A stretch of 64,000 bases of DNA, taken from assembly GCA_016802295.1 (NCBI GenBank), contig JAESIW010000179.1, positions 62,001 to 126,000 of the forward strand. The letters run 5' to 3'. Each line of letters opens with the position of its first letter. Within the stretch, counting starts at the first letter, position 1. The notes under the pieces are model-generated. The model was not told the origin of the DNA, did not search any database, and worked only from the letters and a program-made list of their open reading frames with translations. Below are positions 10,746 to 21,800 of this stretch, in pieces. The DNA is from Brachionus rotundiformis. Its lineage: Eukaryota; Rotifera; Eurotatoria; Ploima; Brachionidae. The position numbers and the translations under genes were made by a program.

Positions 10746-12351
10746 AAAAATAGAAGGTAGATTTGATAATTTAAAAAAAAAAGTTAGATTACTTTGAATC
10801 ATAAACAAATAAAATGTTTTTTTTAATGGTATCAATAAATATTTTCTTTTTTTTTAATTTTATATTTTTCAAATTGTTTACTAAAATAGGTGAAAATAAA
10901 ATAGATTGTTTGTACATAGAGACTAAAATTTAAAAAAAAATTTTAAGTAATTTTTTAAATAAGCCTAAAAGGTATTACTTATTTATAATTATTTAAAAAT
11001 AAAGATTAATTAAATATCAATTTAAGTTTAGAAAAAAAAATTTGCGCATAAGTGGAAAATCAGTGGTTTTAAAGCGCTTGTAATAGTTTCTCTGACATGG
11101 TAATTAATGCGTCGACAGTCAACAGAATCAAAAATAGATATAATTTGTGGAACGATTTTGTTTTGGTCGGCAATCTGGAAGAGCTTGCGTAACAATGACA
11201 TCACCAGACTTGTTTATTAGCCACAGTTTTAAATCAAAGTCACAATAATTTAAGTCAAAGTTGTGACTTGACTTGACTTATGACTTGTGAGTTAAAAACA
11301 ACTCTGGACATCACTAATTGTAACTATGGTAAAAGTACAATTAGCTTACTTAACAAGATTTGATTTAAAAAAATTGAAATGAAAAATTTCAAATAGCTCA
11401 AAATAAAGGCTCTGAAATGCTGTTTTTGATTATTATTTGAAATTTAAAAGTTTAAAATATAGTTTAAACTTTAATTTAATATGAAAAAAATAAAAAATCT
11501 ATGATCAATAATTTAGGTGGTATATAAAATCAGCATTATTGAAAACAAAATACCTTTATTAAGCTAAATCATTTGCTATAACACGACACGAGCATATAAT
11601 TGAGCTTATATTTAATTTCAAATAAATGAAACATATAATATATATTTATTAATTAATTTTTTTAATTATTTACTAAAAATAAATTTTAAAAGTAAGTTCG
11701 CGAGGTTAATCTGAAAAGCTTTCGCTTTCGTAAACCGAAATTATTACAAGATTTATCTCTTCTAAAAAAAGAAAAAATAATTAATACATTAGATATTTTT
11801 ATTAATATTTAAAGAGATTTTTCAAGGTATTGAATATTTATTAGTTAAAATAAAAACATATTTTCAAATTATTTTAGGTTCATTATAAAGGATATTTAAG
11901 ATTTCTTCGTTTTAAGAAGGTTATTTTTTAAGAGTTTTAAAAAACATAAAAAAATCCTGACACAGACATGTTTATGGTGGTAAAAGAATATATTTAATTT
12001 AATTTTATGCATATTTCATCAAATTCTGAGATAAAATTTTTGTTAATTTTATGAGTAACCTTATTTGCCTCATAATCGATCAGCTTGCCGAATGTTGGAC
12101 TCTTTTTACCGAATTGGCATCAAGTTAAAAAATAATCCCTGCTCAAAATAAGTGCATTTTTAACTCTTGAAGCACCAAGCATTTTTTCATGCTTTCAAAA
12201 TCAAAAATATTTTAAAAAAATAAAAATAAAAAATGGACATTTAAAGTAGATCGTTGCTTTTGAAGTTAAACCAATTTGCCTAATTAATGAAAAAATTAAC
12301 TCTTTCAAAATTTTTTATTCAAAAATTTTAGAAAAAAAATGTTTTTTTTAT
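10746..12351. other. AT-rich intergenic DNA
   Basis: No gene. At 11230-11290 AAGTCA and TGACTT motifs alternate (for example tgacttgacttgactt), a pattern seen in subterminal regions of some DNA transposons. It may be a mobile-element scrap, but no ends were found. Confidence 0.35.
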
Positions 12352-14070
12352 CTAAGCTACTGGTTGCGGCACGGCCGGTTGAGCACCGGGTACAGCAGCC
12401 TCAGCAGCTCTCAAGCCCTTGACATCACTGAACGGCTTGGTTATTTCCTCTTCGACTTTGGGCTCCGAAATGATAACATTATCCGGCAATGGGCGTTTCG
12501 GACCAATTTTACCTAAAAAAAAAGACAAAAATTAAAATTTTTCCAAATTTTCAAATGTCCAAACTAATTAAAATTCTTAAACTGAGACAAACAGTTAAAG
12601 AACAGTTATGTAGTTAGGCAAACAATATCCGAAAATTATGTACACTCGACGTCTACTGTTCGACGCCGAGTGTGTCTATTTTCGACCAGAAAAAGCAATT
12701 GTGTGGTATTTTAAACTCTGTAGTCGAGTGACACGCGGCCACAGAGGGTAAGGAACCACTTTGTCTTCGAAATTTCCATATAGCGTTCTTGCGACACCAA
12801 CAATTCGCAAGAATGCACTCAATTTCGGTCAAAGGGACAAAATTATGCAATTACCTGATGGGTCGTATTTCAACATAATCTTTATCTTGATACCCAATAC
12901 ACCTTGTCTAAGCTCGACGTGCTTGATGGCTCTTTGTACATACTGGTTGGTCGGCTCGCCCGAATGGATCATCAAACCGTCAATGAACTTCATGGCTTTG
13001 GCTCTTTGACCTCTCAATTTACCACTGACAATAATTTCGCAACCTCTGGCACCTGACTCCATCACGAAACGTAAAACACTGTAACAAGCTCTTAAAGAGG
13101 AAAAAAATTTAAAAATAAATCCAACAGCTGAGATGTCGTGGCTAAAAACGGCACTCAAAAGTCCACTGAAGGGACCCTGAGCTTCCTAAGCAGCTTTTAG
13201 TGTACCTCCCTTAGTTATTTGGCAGATTTAGGTCCTATGATTTAGGAGCCAATCCGTGGCGATAGAGGAAAGAAATAGAAAGATTGTCGAGGCTAAAAAC
13301 GGCACTCAAAAGTCCACTGAAGGGACCCTGAGCTTCCTAAGACTCGATAATTTATCTCCGTCATATAATTTTGGCAGATTTAGTCCCATGGAAAAAGGGA
13401 GCAATCCGTGGCGAAGGAGAATAAAAGAGAAAAAAATATGTCGATGCGTAAAATGGCACTCAAAGGTTTATGGGAACAAACCGTGAGCTTCCTAAGCATC
13501 TGATTGTCTACCTCCCATTGATATTTGGCAGATTAAGCTCCTATAAGAATAGGTAACTAATCCGTGGCGATAGAGGCTGATTGAGAAAATGTGTAAAAGA
13601 GCAAAAAGAGTATGTACCTACGGACTGGTAGACCGCCGAGAAGTTTGTATTTGAGCGACTCGGCTTGGGCAACGGCGCACAGACCTCTAGTGGCAACTTT
13701 TTCAGCATAGAGCTCAACAGTGTCGTCGTCAAAGTTGAATCTCTTTTGCACAACACTGGTCAGCTCGCGAATTCTGCGTCCCTTTTCGCCGAGCACTTGC
13801 TGGGTCTTGGTAGCCAAAATGATGATCTCAGTTCTGGTCGGAGTGACTCGCACCTCGACGCCAGAGTAACCGTCTTCGGCCAATTCTTTGGTGAAAAAGT
13901 GGTTCAATTCAGCCTTGAACACACCACGGCTCACAAACTAAACAACAAAAACTTGATTAAATCCAATTTAATCGCGTGTTGCGGAGTGGACACCAGTCCC
14001 CGCCGCCCAAGATAACAAAACTTCAAGTACCTACTTTTCGTTTTTTGGAAATAGCTACAGCGCTGGCCAT
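12352..14070 (-). CDS. RpS3: 40S ribosomal protein S3 (250 aa, four exons)
   Basis: Component of the small ribosomal subunit at the mRNA entry site. Exons on the minus strand: 14070-14035, 13937-13618, 13090-12855 and 12512-12352. All junctions are GT-AG, and the exon total is 753 nt, exactly 251 codons. The start is MASAVAISKKRK. The KH type 2 domain spans about 21-92, with GEKGRRIRELT as the binding loop. The C-terminal S3 domain includes RACYSVLRFVMESGARGCE, VSGKLRGQRAKAMKF and GVLGIKIKIM. The tail is Ala/Pro/Val-rich, as in other animals, and ends QPVA. Intron 1 is 97 nt with nothing visible. Introns 2 (527 nt) and 3 (342 nt) are unusually long for this window and are largely filled by structured RNAs in the same sense, so the gene doubles as a snoRNA host. 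Confidence 0.95.
12623..12830 (-). ncRNA. Three-hairpin H/ACA-like RNA in RpS3 intron 3
   Basis: Read on the host strand, three consecutive hairpins follow one another, each with an outer stem, an internal pocket and an upper stem. Hairpin 1 (12827-12768): outer CGAAATT/AATTTCG, upper TTCTTGCGA/TCGCAAGAA. Hairpin 2 (12759-12703): outer GTGGT/ACCAC, pocket sides TCCTTACC and TTTAAAAT, upper CTCTGT/ACAGAG. Hairpin 3 (12684-12630): outer CGAAAAT/ATTTTCG, upper ACACTCG/CGAGTGT with CGTC/GACG above. ANANNA-type boxes separate them (AGACAA, ACACAA), and ATA with three following bases ends the RNA, a tolerated ACA variant. The last two hairpins alone would be a standard 140-nt H/ACA snoRNA. The target is not assigned. 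Confidence 0.55.
13131..13266 (-). ncRNA. H/ACA snoRNA-like copy 1 in RpS3 intron 2
   Basis: The most 3' of three tandem paralogues in the host sense. The 5' hairpin has GGATT pairing with AATCT and CCT with AGG above a pocket. A linker with AAATAA fits the H box. The 3' hairpin has CTCA/TGAG and GTCC/GGAC. ACA sits 16 bases after the upper stem and is followed by three bases (TCT). The basal stem of hairpin 2 is weaker than in the sister copies, so this one may be drifting. Confidence 0.55.
13282..13418 (-). ncRNA. H/ACA snoRNA-like copy 2 in RpS3 intron 2
   Basis: The 5' hairpin has GGATT/AATCT with CCC/GGG above. The H-like box is AAATTA. The 3' hairpin has basal CGAG/CTCG and upper CTCA/TGAG plus GTCC/GGAC. 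The ACA box is preceded by TCG and followed by ATC. The pocket strands CTTAGGAAG and GTGCCGTTTTTA are the same as in copy 1 and nearly the same in copy 3, as expected of a retained guide sequence. Confidence 0.6.
13436..13574 (-). ncRNA. H/ACA snoRNA-like copy 3 in RpS3 intron 2
   Basis: The best-formed copy. 5' hairpin: GGATTA with TAATCT, and CCTAT/ATAGG above pocket strands GTTA and AGCT. H box: ATATCA. 3' hairpin: basal GATGC/GCATC, pocket CTTAGGA and GCCATTTTAC, upper CTCA/TGAG, then GTTT/AAAC where copies 1-2 have GTCC/GGAC. Both sides of that helix have changed together. ACA lies 16 bases after the upper stem, followed by TAT. Length is about 139 nt, normal for the class. Confidence 0.65.
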
Positions 14071-14761
14071 TCTATGTTTATGTATTTAGGAGTCTATCGA
14101 AATCTAAATGATTAAAGTATTTTATTTAGGTTTTTCATGAACAAAAAACGAGTTGTTCTATGTATGCATTGGATTCGAACAATTGCAGTGATTGCAAATT
14201 ATGTTGGTTCAAACCTCGTTGCAATTTTTCATTTGAAATTTTTGACAATGAACTCTTGTTTCAAGATTAGCTTAAAGTGTCGACATATTTTTTGTCTTGT
14301 TCGTTTTTCTCAAAAACTGATTGATTTTAACTTTATGATATTTTTTATTAAATAAAAAACAACCTTCCTAAAAGGAAAATTAATTATCTTTAATAATCAA
14401 CATCCAAATCAGCAGATGGAGAAAAAAATTTTGGTTTTTTTGACTCAAGACAAATAAATTGCTTTCTGATCAAGAGATTGATACTGGAGATTACAACATT
14501 TAAGCATTGAATAAAAATATAATTTTCAATAATAATAATTTAATTTTCTCAGATTTTATCAACAAATTCATTTTAAATATTTCAATTTTATTTTATCTTT
14601 TTAATTTTAATAAACAGTTTATTTTAATTTGTAAAATTATTTTAGGCATATTTTTTTACTAGTAGCTAATTTATTTTTGAAAAATAGATAAAAAAAAGTA
14701 GCAAAAATACTTTATTAATAGCAAAAAAAAAAATACAAGAAAAAATTTAATTTTTTAATTT
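14071..14761. other. AT-rich intergenic DNA upstream of RpS3
   Basis: The RpS3 promoter must lie just above 14070, but no TATA box or TOP-like pyrimidine start can be placed with confidence. The rest contains no gene or repeat that I can recognise. Confidence 0.35.
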
Positions 14762-15290
14762 TTCGACCGCCTCTTGGGGTTAATTAAAAAAAATTGGACC
14801 TCCTGGACGCTTGGATGGTTCGGCTTGATTTGTTAAAACATTTAATGCTAGTTGACTATCATTTGTTTCACTATTTGCTGTACCGGTGGTTGCTTGTGCT
14901 GATGTTGTTGGTCTATTAAACAATTTCGGATTTAAAGTACCAGCTGAGTTTCTTTCAAGAGCAGAAGAAGTCTACCCTTTTTTGCGTTTTGTTCAATACC
15001 CAAATCTTAAGCTAGAAACTTGTCAAACTTGGACAATTCGTAACTGATGCCGATTACATGTTTGCAGATGTAGTGTTTTTACCAATATTGACAAGAACAT
15101 TTGCTCAATTCCCATACTTATTCATTAATTTCTTTGATCTTGTATGAATTGTTCTATAACACATTTTCCTGAAATGTAGACCAGTTGAGTTCAAATAGTT
15201 TCTACAACCTTCTTTAGTTGCTTCATAATCAACTTTTGTTGACGATACCATATACATATACAACTCTATTATTGTGTCTAAGCTTAACAA
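14762..15290 (-). pseudogene. Broken SWIM zinc-finger/MULE transposase-type C-terminus
   Basis: On the minus strand the pieces appear in protein order but in different frames. First comes a 61-codon N-part (15290-15105, MLSLDTIIELYMYMVSS). Next is a SWIM finger around 15090-15030: C-S-C, eight positions, then C-K-H followed by VIGISYELSKFDKFLA. Last is a tail ending SKRPGGPIFFN. At least two stops (one inside the finger) and a frameshift break it. SWIM fingers of this arrangement are typical of Mutator-like transposases and proteins derived from them. The fragment at 55161-55367 is a relative with the same C-K-x-I-I-G-I context. Confidence 0.55.
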
Positions 15291-17530
15291 TGCGCTTGTT
15301 TTATTTAACTATTAGTGATTGATAAAAATATGTGATTTTTATCACTTACATGTTGACAATTTATTTAAATTAGACCTCAAAATCATTATTAAAAAGTTAC
15401 TACATCAAAAAATAGATTAGCTATTATATGAAATTGTTTAGCTATTGAAAAAAATATTTTTTTTTATTTCAATTAGCTATTTTGAAAAGTCTATGCCATT
15501 ATTTTAGTGTTAGCCAGTCTTCATGACAAGGGCACTAGTACTAAAATAAACTTGAATTTAAAATACTGTTTCAAAGGCTTATTTTTTTTGAATCATGTTG
15601 ATGTTACTAATTTGATACTTAGCCTTTTTAGTTAGAGGGTTCTAAGATTCTTAAAATTAGATCGAGGGTCAGATCAGATTTCAATAAATTGCTACATTTA
15701 TTGTCAATGAAATCATAAAAATCTTGTATGTTAAAATTCAGTACTTGATCATCAAGTACTGAATTTTATAGTATAAAAAAAAATAAACAAATATAGTTCC
15801 TTGTATTAACATTTATGTCCTTTATGAATTTATAGATACAAATAAAGGAAAAAAAATAATAGTGTGACATACTTTATTTTCCTTTATACTGATTCTGACC
15901 ACTGACTTTTATGTACTTTATATCATATATTTTAAAGGAAATAATTTACTGGCATGATATAGAGGTTGAGAAATCAAGTTTGGGAATCTAATTTTAAAAT
16001 CATTATTTATTGGGGACCCAAAAAATGAACCATATTTTAATTACTCAAAGTCGCCAGATGTCAGAGGGTTTATTTAGGGTTTTATTATTATTTGATAGGC
16101 TAAGTTTTTAACGAATTTTAGGAATTATTTTTTGTTAAGAGTTTTATTTTAAATGATGATTGAAAAAAAGTTTTTAATTGGTCTTTACTTACCCAAAAAT
16201 AAGAGAAATCTTTATCTTCAAGTCCAAAATTTTTTTTTAAAAATTACATTGAAAAAGTTTGACTACTATTTTTAATTTTTGCACATGCTGAATTTTACTA
16301 CTGTCATTAACAATAAGCCAATTGGTATCTAAAATACCGTATTATGATAACAATTATTTGTTATTTCATTATTGTTTTAACTTTCCAGATCAATTTATTT
16401 GTTGGATACGGACAAACAAAAATATTTAAAAATTAGCGAAGCTAAAGCATTAATAGCCTCCATGAAGCGCCGGTGATTTGAAACAATAGCACAATCATAA
16501 CAAATTATGTCTATTATTATCTTAATTTTTAAAAATTAAACTGATCTAATAGTTTTAAATATTAATATGATTATTTGCATAAATTAAGGGTGCATTTAAA
16601 ACTTTTTCTTCAAATTAATGAATATTGCACTTGTCAAGTCATATATGTAAAAAACTAGCTCAAAGTTTTAAAAAACAAGCATCAATATAAACATTCAGGT
16701 TAGTTTTGACCAGAGTTGTTAAATAAGTAATTTTATTGTTTTGGAGAATAAGGAAAAACCAACTAAATACAAAAAAAGGTATTTTAAATTTATGAACATA
16801 ATTTTTTCAACTGCTAACTTTTTGCCAAAATTAATGGAAAATAAAAAACTCATTCAAAATAATTTAATATTAATTAAGGACATGACAAAACTTTTTTGGA
16901 TGAGTTTTTCTTTTAATATGAAAAAAGTGAATATATATAGGATTATTTTCCTTTTGCAAAATAGACGCTTATAAATTGGAAATTTGACTCGGTTAATTAT
17001 AAATTTTGCTCAGTTTTTTGCAAAATTAAAACAATCTAAACAAAATAGATTTGATAAAGTCTTTACTTGGGAGCTATATTTTGAGGAAAGATCAGAATTT
17101 TATTTAGTGTTCAACATTCCAAATTGAAATCAAATCTTAAAATAGATATTTTAAATAAAATTTTATCAATTTTTGACTAAAAAATAAAATAATTACATAA
17201 TTTAATAACAAAACCTAAAGAATTTTAAACAAAAAAATTGAAAACAAAAATATATCTTTAAAAATAGTTAATTATTTTTCAAAATTCTTTAAAATATATA
17301 AATTATTTCAAGTAAACACAATATATTGAAAAGCTAAAAAACTTCACCAAAATTTATATCTATTTTTTTTTGTAAATTTGAATATTTTAAAGGTATATTC
17401 GATACTTTTTTTTCAACAAAGAGAAGATTTCGCTTTAAATTATGACGACGCAATTAAAAAATTAAAAATAATTGTTGTTATTCACAATAAATATTAGTTA
17501 TGCTTTTTCTTGGCAACAATTGATTCAGAC
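15291..17530. other. AT-rich intergenic DNA with a perfect palindrome
   Basis: No supported gene. It holds the 37-base palindrome at 15732-15768 and, shortly after, an 11-base inverted repeat (ATAAAGGAAAA near 15840 and its complement near 15886). The 77-codon ORF at 16741-16974 is Lys/Asn/Phe-rich noise. Confidence 0.4.
15732..15768. repeat. Perfect 37-base inverted repeat (cruciform-capable)
   Basis: TAAAATTCAGTACTTGAT at 15732-15749 is followed by one C and then its exact reverse complement at 15751-15768. Eighteen perfect base pairs with a one-base spacer are not expected by chance at this length. Transcribed, it would form only a strained hairpin, so a DNA-level origin such as a palindromic junction or a binding site is more likely. 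Confidence 0.85.
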
Positions 17531-18814
17531 ATGCTTCTACGAATTAGGAAAATTTTTTACATTATTTTGCTTTTATCATTGACAATTCTGAGTGTCTATT
17601 TTAATATAAGTTATGAATTTTACCAGGAAAAAACTAACATTTGCCAACCTATAAATCAAAATGTCAAGCAGTTTTACGTAGAAATTGATGGTCAAACATA
17701 TCCCAAAATAGTTCCCTCATATTTCAATTCTTCCATTAATTTTCAATGTCTCAATTCAACCCATACAAAACCAAAGCTTATTCTGTTATGGAATGAGTTT
17801 GGACCGTGGAAAGACTACAAATATGGTATTGGAAAAAAGGAACCTTTCATTAAGAGAAAGTGTCCTGTTACCAATTGTGAAATAACAAAGGATAGATCTC
17901 GTCTTGGTGAAAGTGATCTTGTCATTGTTCACATGAGAGGTGACTATTCAAAACTGCCTTTGAAAAGACCTCAAAAATCCAGAATGGTTTTTCTCATCAC
18001 CGAGTCTCCAATTCACTCAAACACATTCCATCCAAACTACAATGGTTTGTTCAATCTCACTGCAACCTACAACAGAGATTCGTACTTTTCGCCTTTCTAC
18101 TACAGTAACATGGAATTCAAATGGGAGCTAAACGAACATTTCAATGATAAAAAAGACTTCAGTGAAGGAAAGACAAAGCTTGCTGTTATCTTGGCAACTA
18201 ATTGCAAAGCTCATTCGAAAAGAATCGAATATGTGAGAGAAATGCAAAAGTATTCAGAAAGAATTGATATTTATGGTGGATGTGGAAAGAGTTGTAACAT
18301 TCCTGGTGAGAATAGATTTTTGAGCAATGAATGCCGAGGCAGATTGAGCAAAGAGTATCTTTTTTTTCTTGCCTTTGAGAACAGTATGTGCAAAGATTAC
18401 ATAACTGAAAAGTTGTATGATACAGTTTTGTTTGACACAGTTCCAGTGGTGTACGGCTATGGTCCGTACGATCAGGTTATTCCACGTTCAGGTTACATAA
18501 ATGCTCTGGACTTCAAAACACCAAAACAACTTGTGGACTATTTGCTTTACTTGGAGTCGAACAAAACCGCTTACAATGCATATTTCAAATGGAAAAAGTA
18601 CATCAAAGTAACCAACCATCAATACAAGACATTTTGTGACATGTGCATCAAGCTGAATTTGGAAAACTACTTCGGAATAAAAAAAGCTCAGGTCAATGAT
18701 TTGGAAACTTTTTGGGGATACAAAAAAAATTGCTGGGCTCCTCCAGTTATTGGCAAAGACAGTTCATTCTCATTCTATCCCATTAATTACACGCATAAAT
18801 GTAATTATTGTTAA
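17531..18814 (+). CDS. GT10 alpha-1,3-fucosyltransferase, copy 1 (427 aa)
   Basis: Golgi type II enzyme predicted to move fucose from GDP-fucose to N-acetylglucosamine-containing glycans. The first in-frame ATG is 17531 (MLLRIRKIF). A membrane anchor spans about 8-26 (FYIILLLSLTILSVYF), with a short stem to about 45. The lumenal domain starts at KQFYVEIDGQTYPK. GT10 signatures are LITESP (155-160), the NC...RIEYVREMQKY...D.YG.CG block (224-252) and the donor-site motif FLAFENSMCKDYITEKLYD (279-297) with VPVVYG. Cys-rich ends (THKCNYC) suggest disulphides. The gene is intronless. Residues from about 46 to the end are nearly identical to the copies at 35567, 49093 and 58776, while the anchor and stem are unrelated to theirs. 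Confidence 0.93.
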   Translation: MLLRIRKIFYIILLLSLTILSVYFNISYEFYQEKTNICQPINQNVKQFYVEIDGQTYPKIVPSYFNSSINFQCLNSTHTKPKLILLWNEFGPWKDYKYGIGKKEPFIKRKCPVTNCEITKDRSRLGESDLVIVHMRGDYSKLPLKRPQKSRMVFLITESPIHSNTFHPNYNGLFNLTATYNRDSYFSPFYYSNMEFKWELNEHFNDKKDFSEGKTKLAVILATNCKAHSKRIEYVREMQKYSERIDIYGGCGKSCNIPGENRFLSNECRGRLSKEYLFFLAFENSMCKDYITEKLYDTVLFDTVPVVYGYGPYDQVIPRSGYINALDFKTPKQLVDYLLYLESNKTAYNAYFKWKKYIKVTNHQYKTFCDMCIKLNLENYFGIKKAQVNDLETFWGYKKNCWAPPVIGKDSSFSFYPINYTHKCNYC

Positions 18815-21800
18815 TAAAATTTTATCATATTTTTGGTTAGATATTTGGTAACTTTATTGGAATATTTTTAATTAATTCTTAGTCTAAACGAATATTTTAA
18901 TAACTTCAAAATTTAACTCTAATTTTTTGTAAATATATTAATCAATTATTGGGTTAATTTTTTCAAAAATTTTATAATCTGTAATGCAAAAACTATGAAA
19001 TTATATTTAAAATTAATTTTGAATATTACTTATCCAAATTGACACTGAAAAACGGAAGTTACAATTTATTTTAGAAAAATAAATTATGTTATAATGTTAA
19101 AACCCCTAAAAATCATTTAAATGTCTTAAATTGATTAAATTTAATTTAAATTCTAATTTTTTGCTTACATAACAGTTTGCCTTAATTGACAATTTGTTCT
19201 TTAATATTTAAATTGAAATTCACTCAAAATAATAAATCATAAGTTAACTAGATCTATTTTAAAATTTAAATTAATGCATATGTTTGAATTTAGGGAAATT
19301 AAGTCTTTGATAAAAAATTTCTTTTCTTATTAAAAAAACAAGAGCCATAGTTTCACAAAAATGAGTAGGTGTCGCTCAATGTTGGGCGAGACACTTATAC
19401 GAAATCGCATGTAATAATTACTCTACAGCTAATTAAGTTCCTTATTATGTGTTATTTTAGTAAGCTTCATTAAAAAAGTAATAAAAATGCTTGTTTATTT
19501 TTTATTTCAAAATTATTTCCAAAAAATAGATTATTACCTAGTTTGGTTATTAAATTTGAATTTTCCGCAAGAAAAAATTTCTCATTGATTTTTATTAATA
19601 ATGTCTTGACGGAAAACGATTTTTGTTTTTAGGCGATCAACTTTGGGTTTTTATTAAAACAATTGTCATCAAACATGTCAAAATTTTGATAAAAATTCAA
19701 ATAAACTATGTTTGATCGATCACTTATTTATAAACGCACTTAAATAAATTTTTGTTCACTTTTTTTTAATATAAAGTCGATATTAAAATAGAATTACTAA
19801 TTTGATTTATTTTTCTAATTTAATATAATCACAACATTTTTTACGTATGTATTTGTCTAAAGAAACATAATGGAAAAATTTTTTGGTATCTAATATATTA
19901 CCATATATACTTGATAAATAGATAATTTTTTTTCAAACATTTTAGCTATCAACTAGTTTTATCATTTAATTGTCGAGTTATTCATATTTTAGCTTGAAAA
20001 TAAGGAATCCTCAAAAAAAAACAGATAAATTTGTGCCTCAGATTTATTTTAAATTTTTTTTTTATTCGAAGTTAATTAAAAAAATGAAATATTTTAATTA
20101 TTTAATATTTTTTTTTACATCAATTAAGATCTCATTTAAATGTAAGTTTTGTTTCGACAAGCTTATCTTAATCTTTAAACGCTAACGATTTCAAAATCGA
20201 TAAGACTCAAGGTTATCCAGATATCAAAAAATATCTTATCCTTGAATTAAATGATTAAAAAATTAAAATAAATAATTTTAAACCAGGTTAAAAAATTTTA
20301 AAAAGTCTATTCATGATTTCTTGTTCTTTGATTATTGGATGTTAGCTATTTCTGGATCCATTTGGGTTTTATCTTTGTATTAATACGAATCATAATCAAC
20401 TAACATCAACTAGAGCAGATAGAAAAAGAAGTTTTATCTTTATTTAAAACTACTTAGAAAGCAGAAAAGAGCAGAAGTTGAATCATCACTTTTTATTAAT
20501 TTAAGTTTAAACTTTTAAAAGATTAGTTCACTCTGAACCTACAAAAATATTATGTTTTAAATTGATTTTCTTTCATTCTTTTAATTTAAATTAAAATGAT
20601 TCAATCTGTCAGAATATAAAGATTCTTTCCAGAATATTATTTTTTAAAAAATTTAATTTTTTACTTTTTTATTTTAATAATTTATTTTTTTAACCTCAAA
20701 TTAAAAATTTTTATTATAAAAACTATCAAGTCTAATTGCAATTATTGCTTTAAATTAGCCAGACTTGTCTGGAATCGAAAGAATTTCGCTAAGGGAAACT
20801 TTGGTATAATGGTTAAAAGAAATGCTTACATTTTTTGGAAAAAAACAAAACCTTTTTTCGAGAAAATTTTATATTGATAAACTGAAAAATTGATTAAATA
20901 TTTCTTATAGAGTTAAATTAATTATTCGGCTCATTTTAAATAATTTTAGAATAAAGGAACCATTTCAATTTCAAGAATTACCTCTATAACATAAAAACCG
21001 ACACAAGCTGACTTTGTAAGTAAAAGACAATTTGTTTAAATAATCAGGGCAAAAATTAAATATATATCTGTATCAAAATTTTTCATGGACTGTTTAATTT
21101 AATTATTGAAATAGATTATTTAGTGATTAATGCTTTTTAAAGCTAGCTATATTCGATTTTGATCAAATATTAAATTTTTGAACTAAAAAATTATCTCAGC
21201 GCATATTCTTATGTAAGACAATATTAGTTGGTCGCTTCTTTGATTTCATTCCGATTCAGAGTCTAATTAAATAAACTATTTTAAATTAAATTTAGGACTA
21301 ATTAAAAAATGCAATGCAGACAATAAAATTAGTTTAGTTTGTTTTTAATTTTAGAAAGTAAGCAATAAAATAATATATCTAAGCCTGGTAGATGGCTAAA
21401 TAACAATTTATAAAAATTTTCTAGGCAAAAAATAATCGAAGGAATAAAAAAAGGCAGTTTTGCATTGTTATTTAAATTAATTTTGTAGAAAAAAATGAAA
21501 TTCTTCAAGTAATATGCAATTGAATTTGTTATCCAAAAATTATTTTTAATTTTTTTCAGTAGGCTAAAGTTAAAAAGTAGATTTCTTTTGTCTAGGACTT
21601 AGATCATGGCATGATAATTAGCTTTTTATTAATAGTTAGCATGTTCAATAATCAAGTGTTTTGTTCTTAAATTGTTTAAATAAAATTTCAAAATCATTAA
21701 TTAATTTTTTATTAAATTTGGAAAAGAGGAAGTTAAAATGATTGTTAAAAACATTTAATTTTTATAAATTAAAGAAGAAAATAAAAAAAATTTAAATATT

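Noticed and set aside
13256..13486. Plus-strand ORF inside RpS3 intron 2
   Set aside because: It is antisense to the structured RNA repeats; the repeats vary in ways that preserve base pairs, not codons.
20790..20830. tRNA-like string near gtataatggtta
   Set aside because: It resembles an A box, but no B box or cloverleaf could be built nearby.
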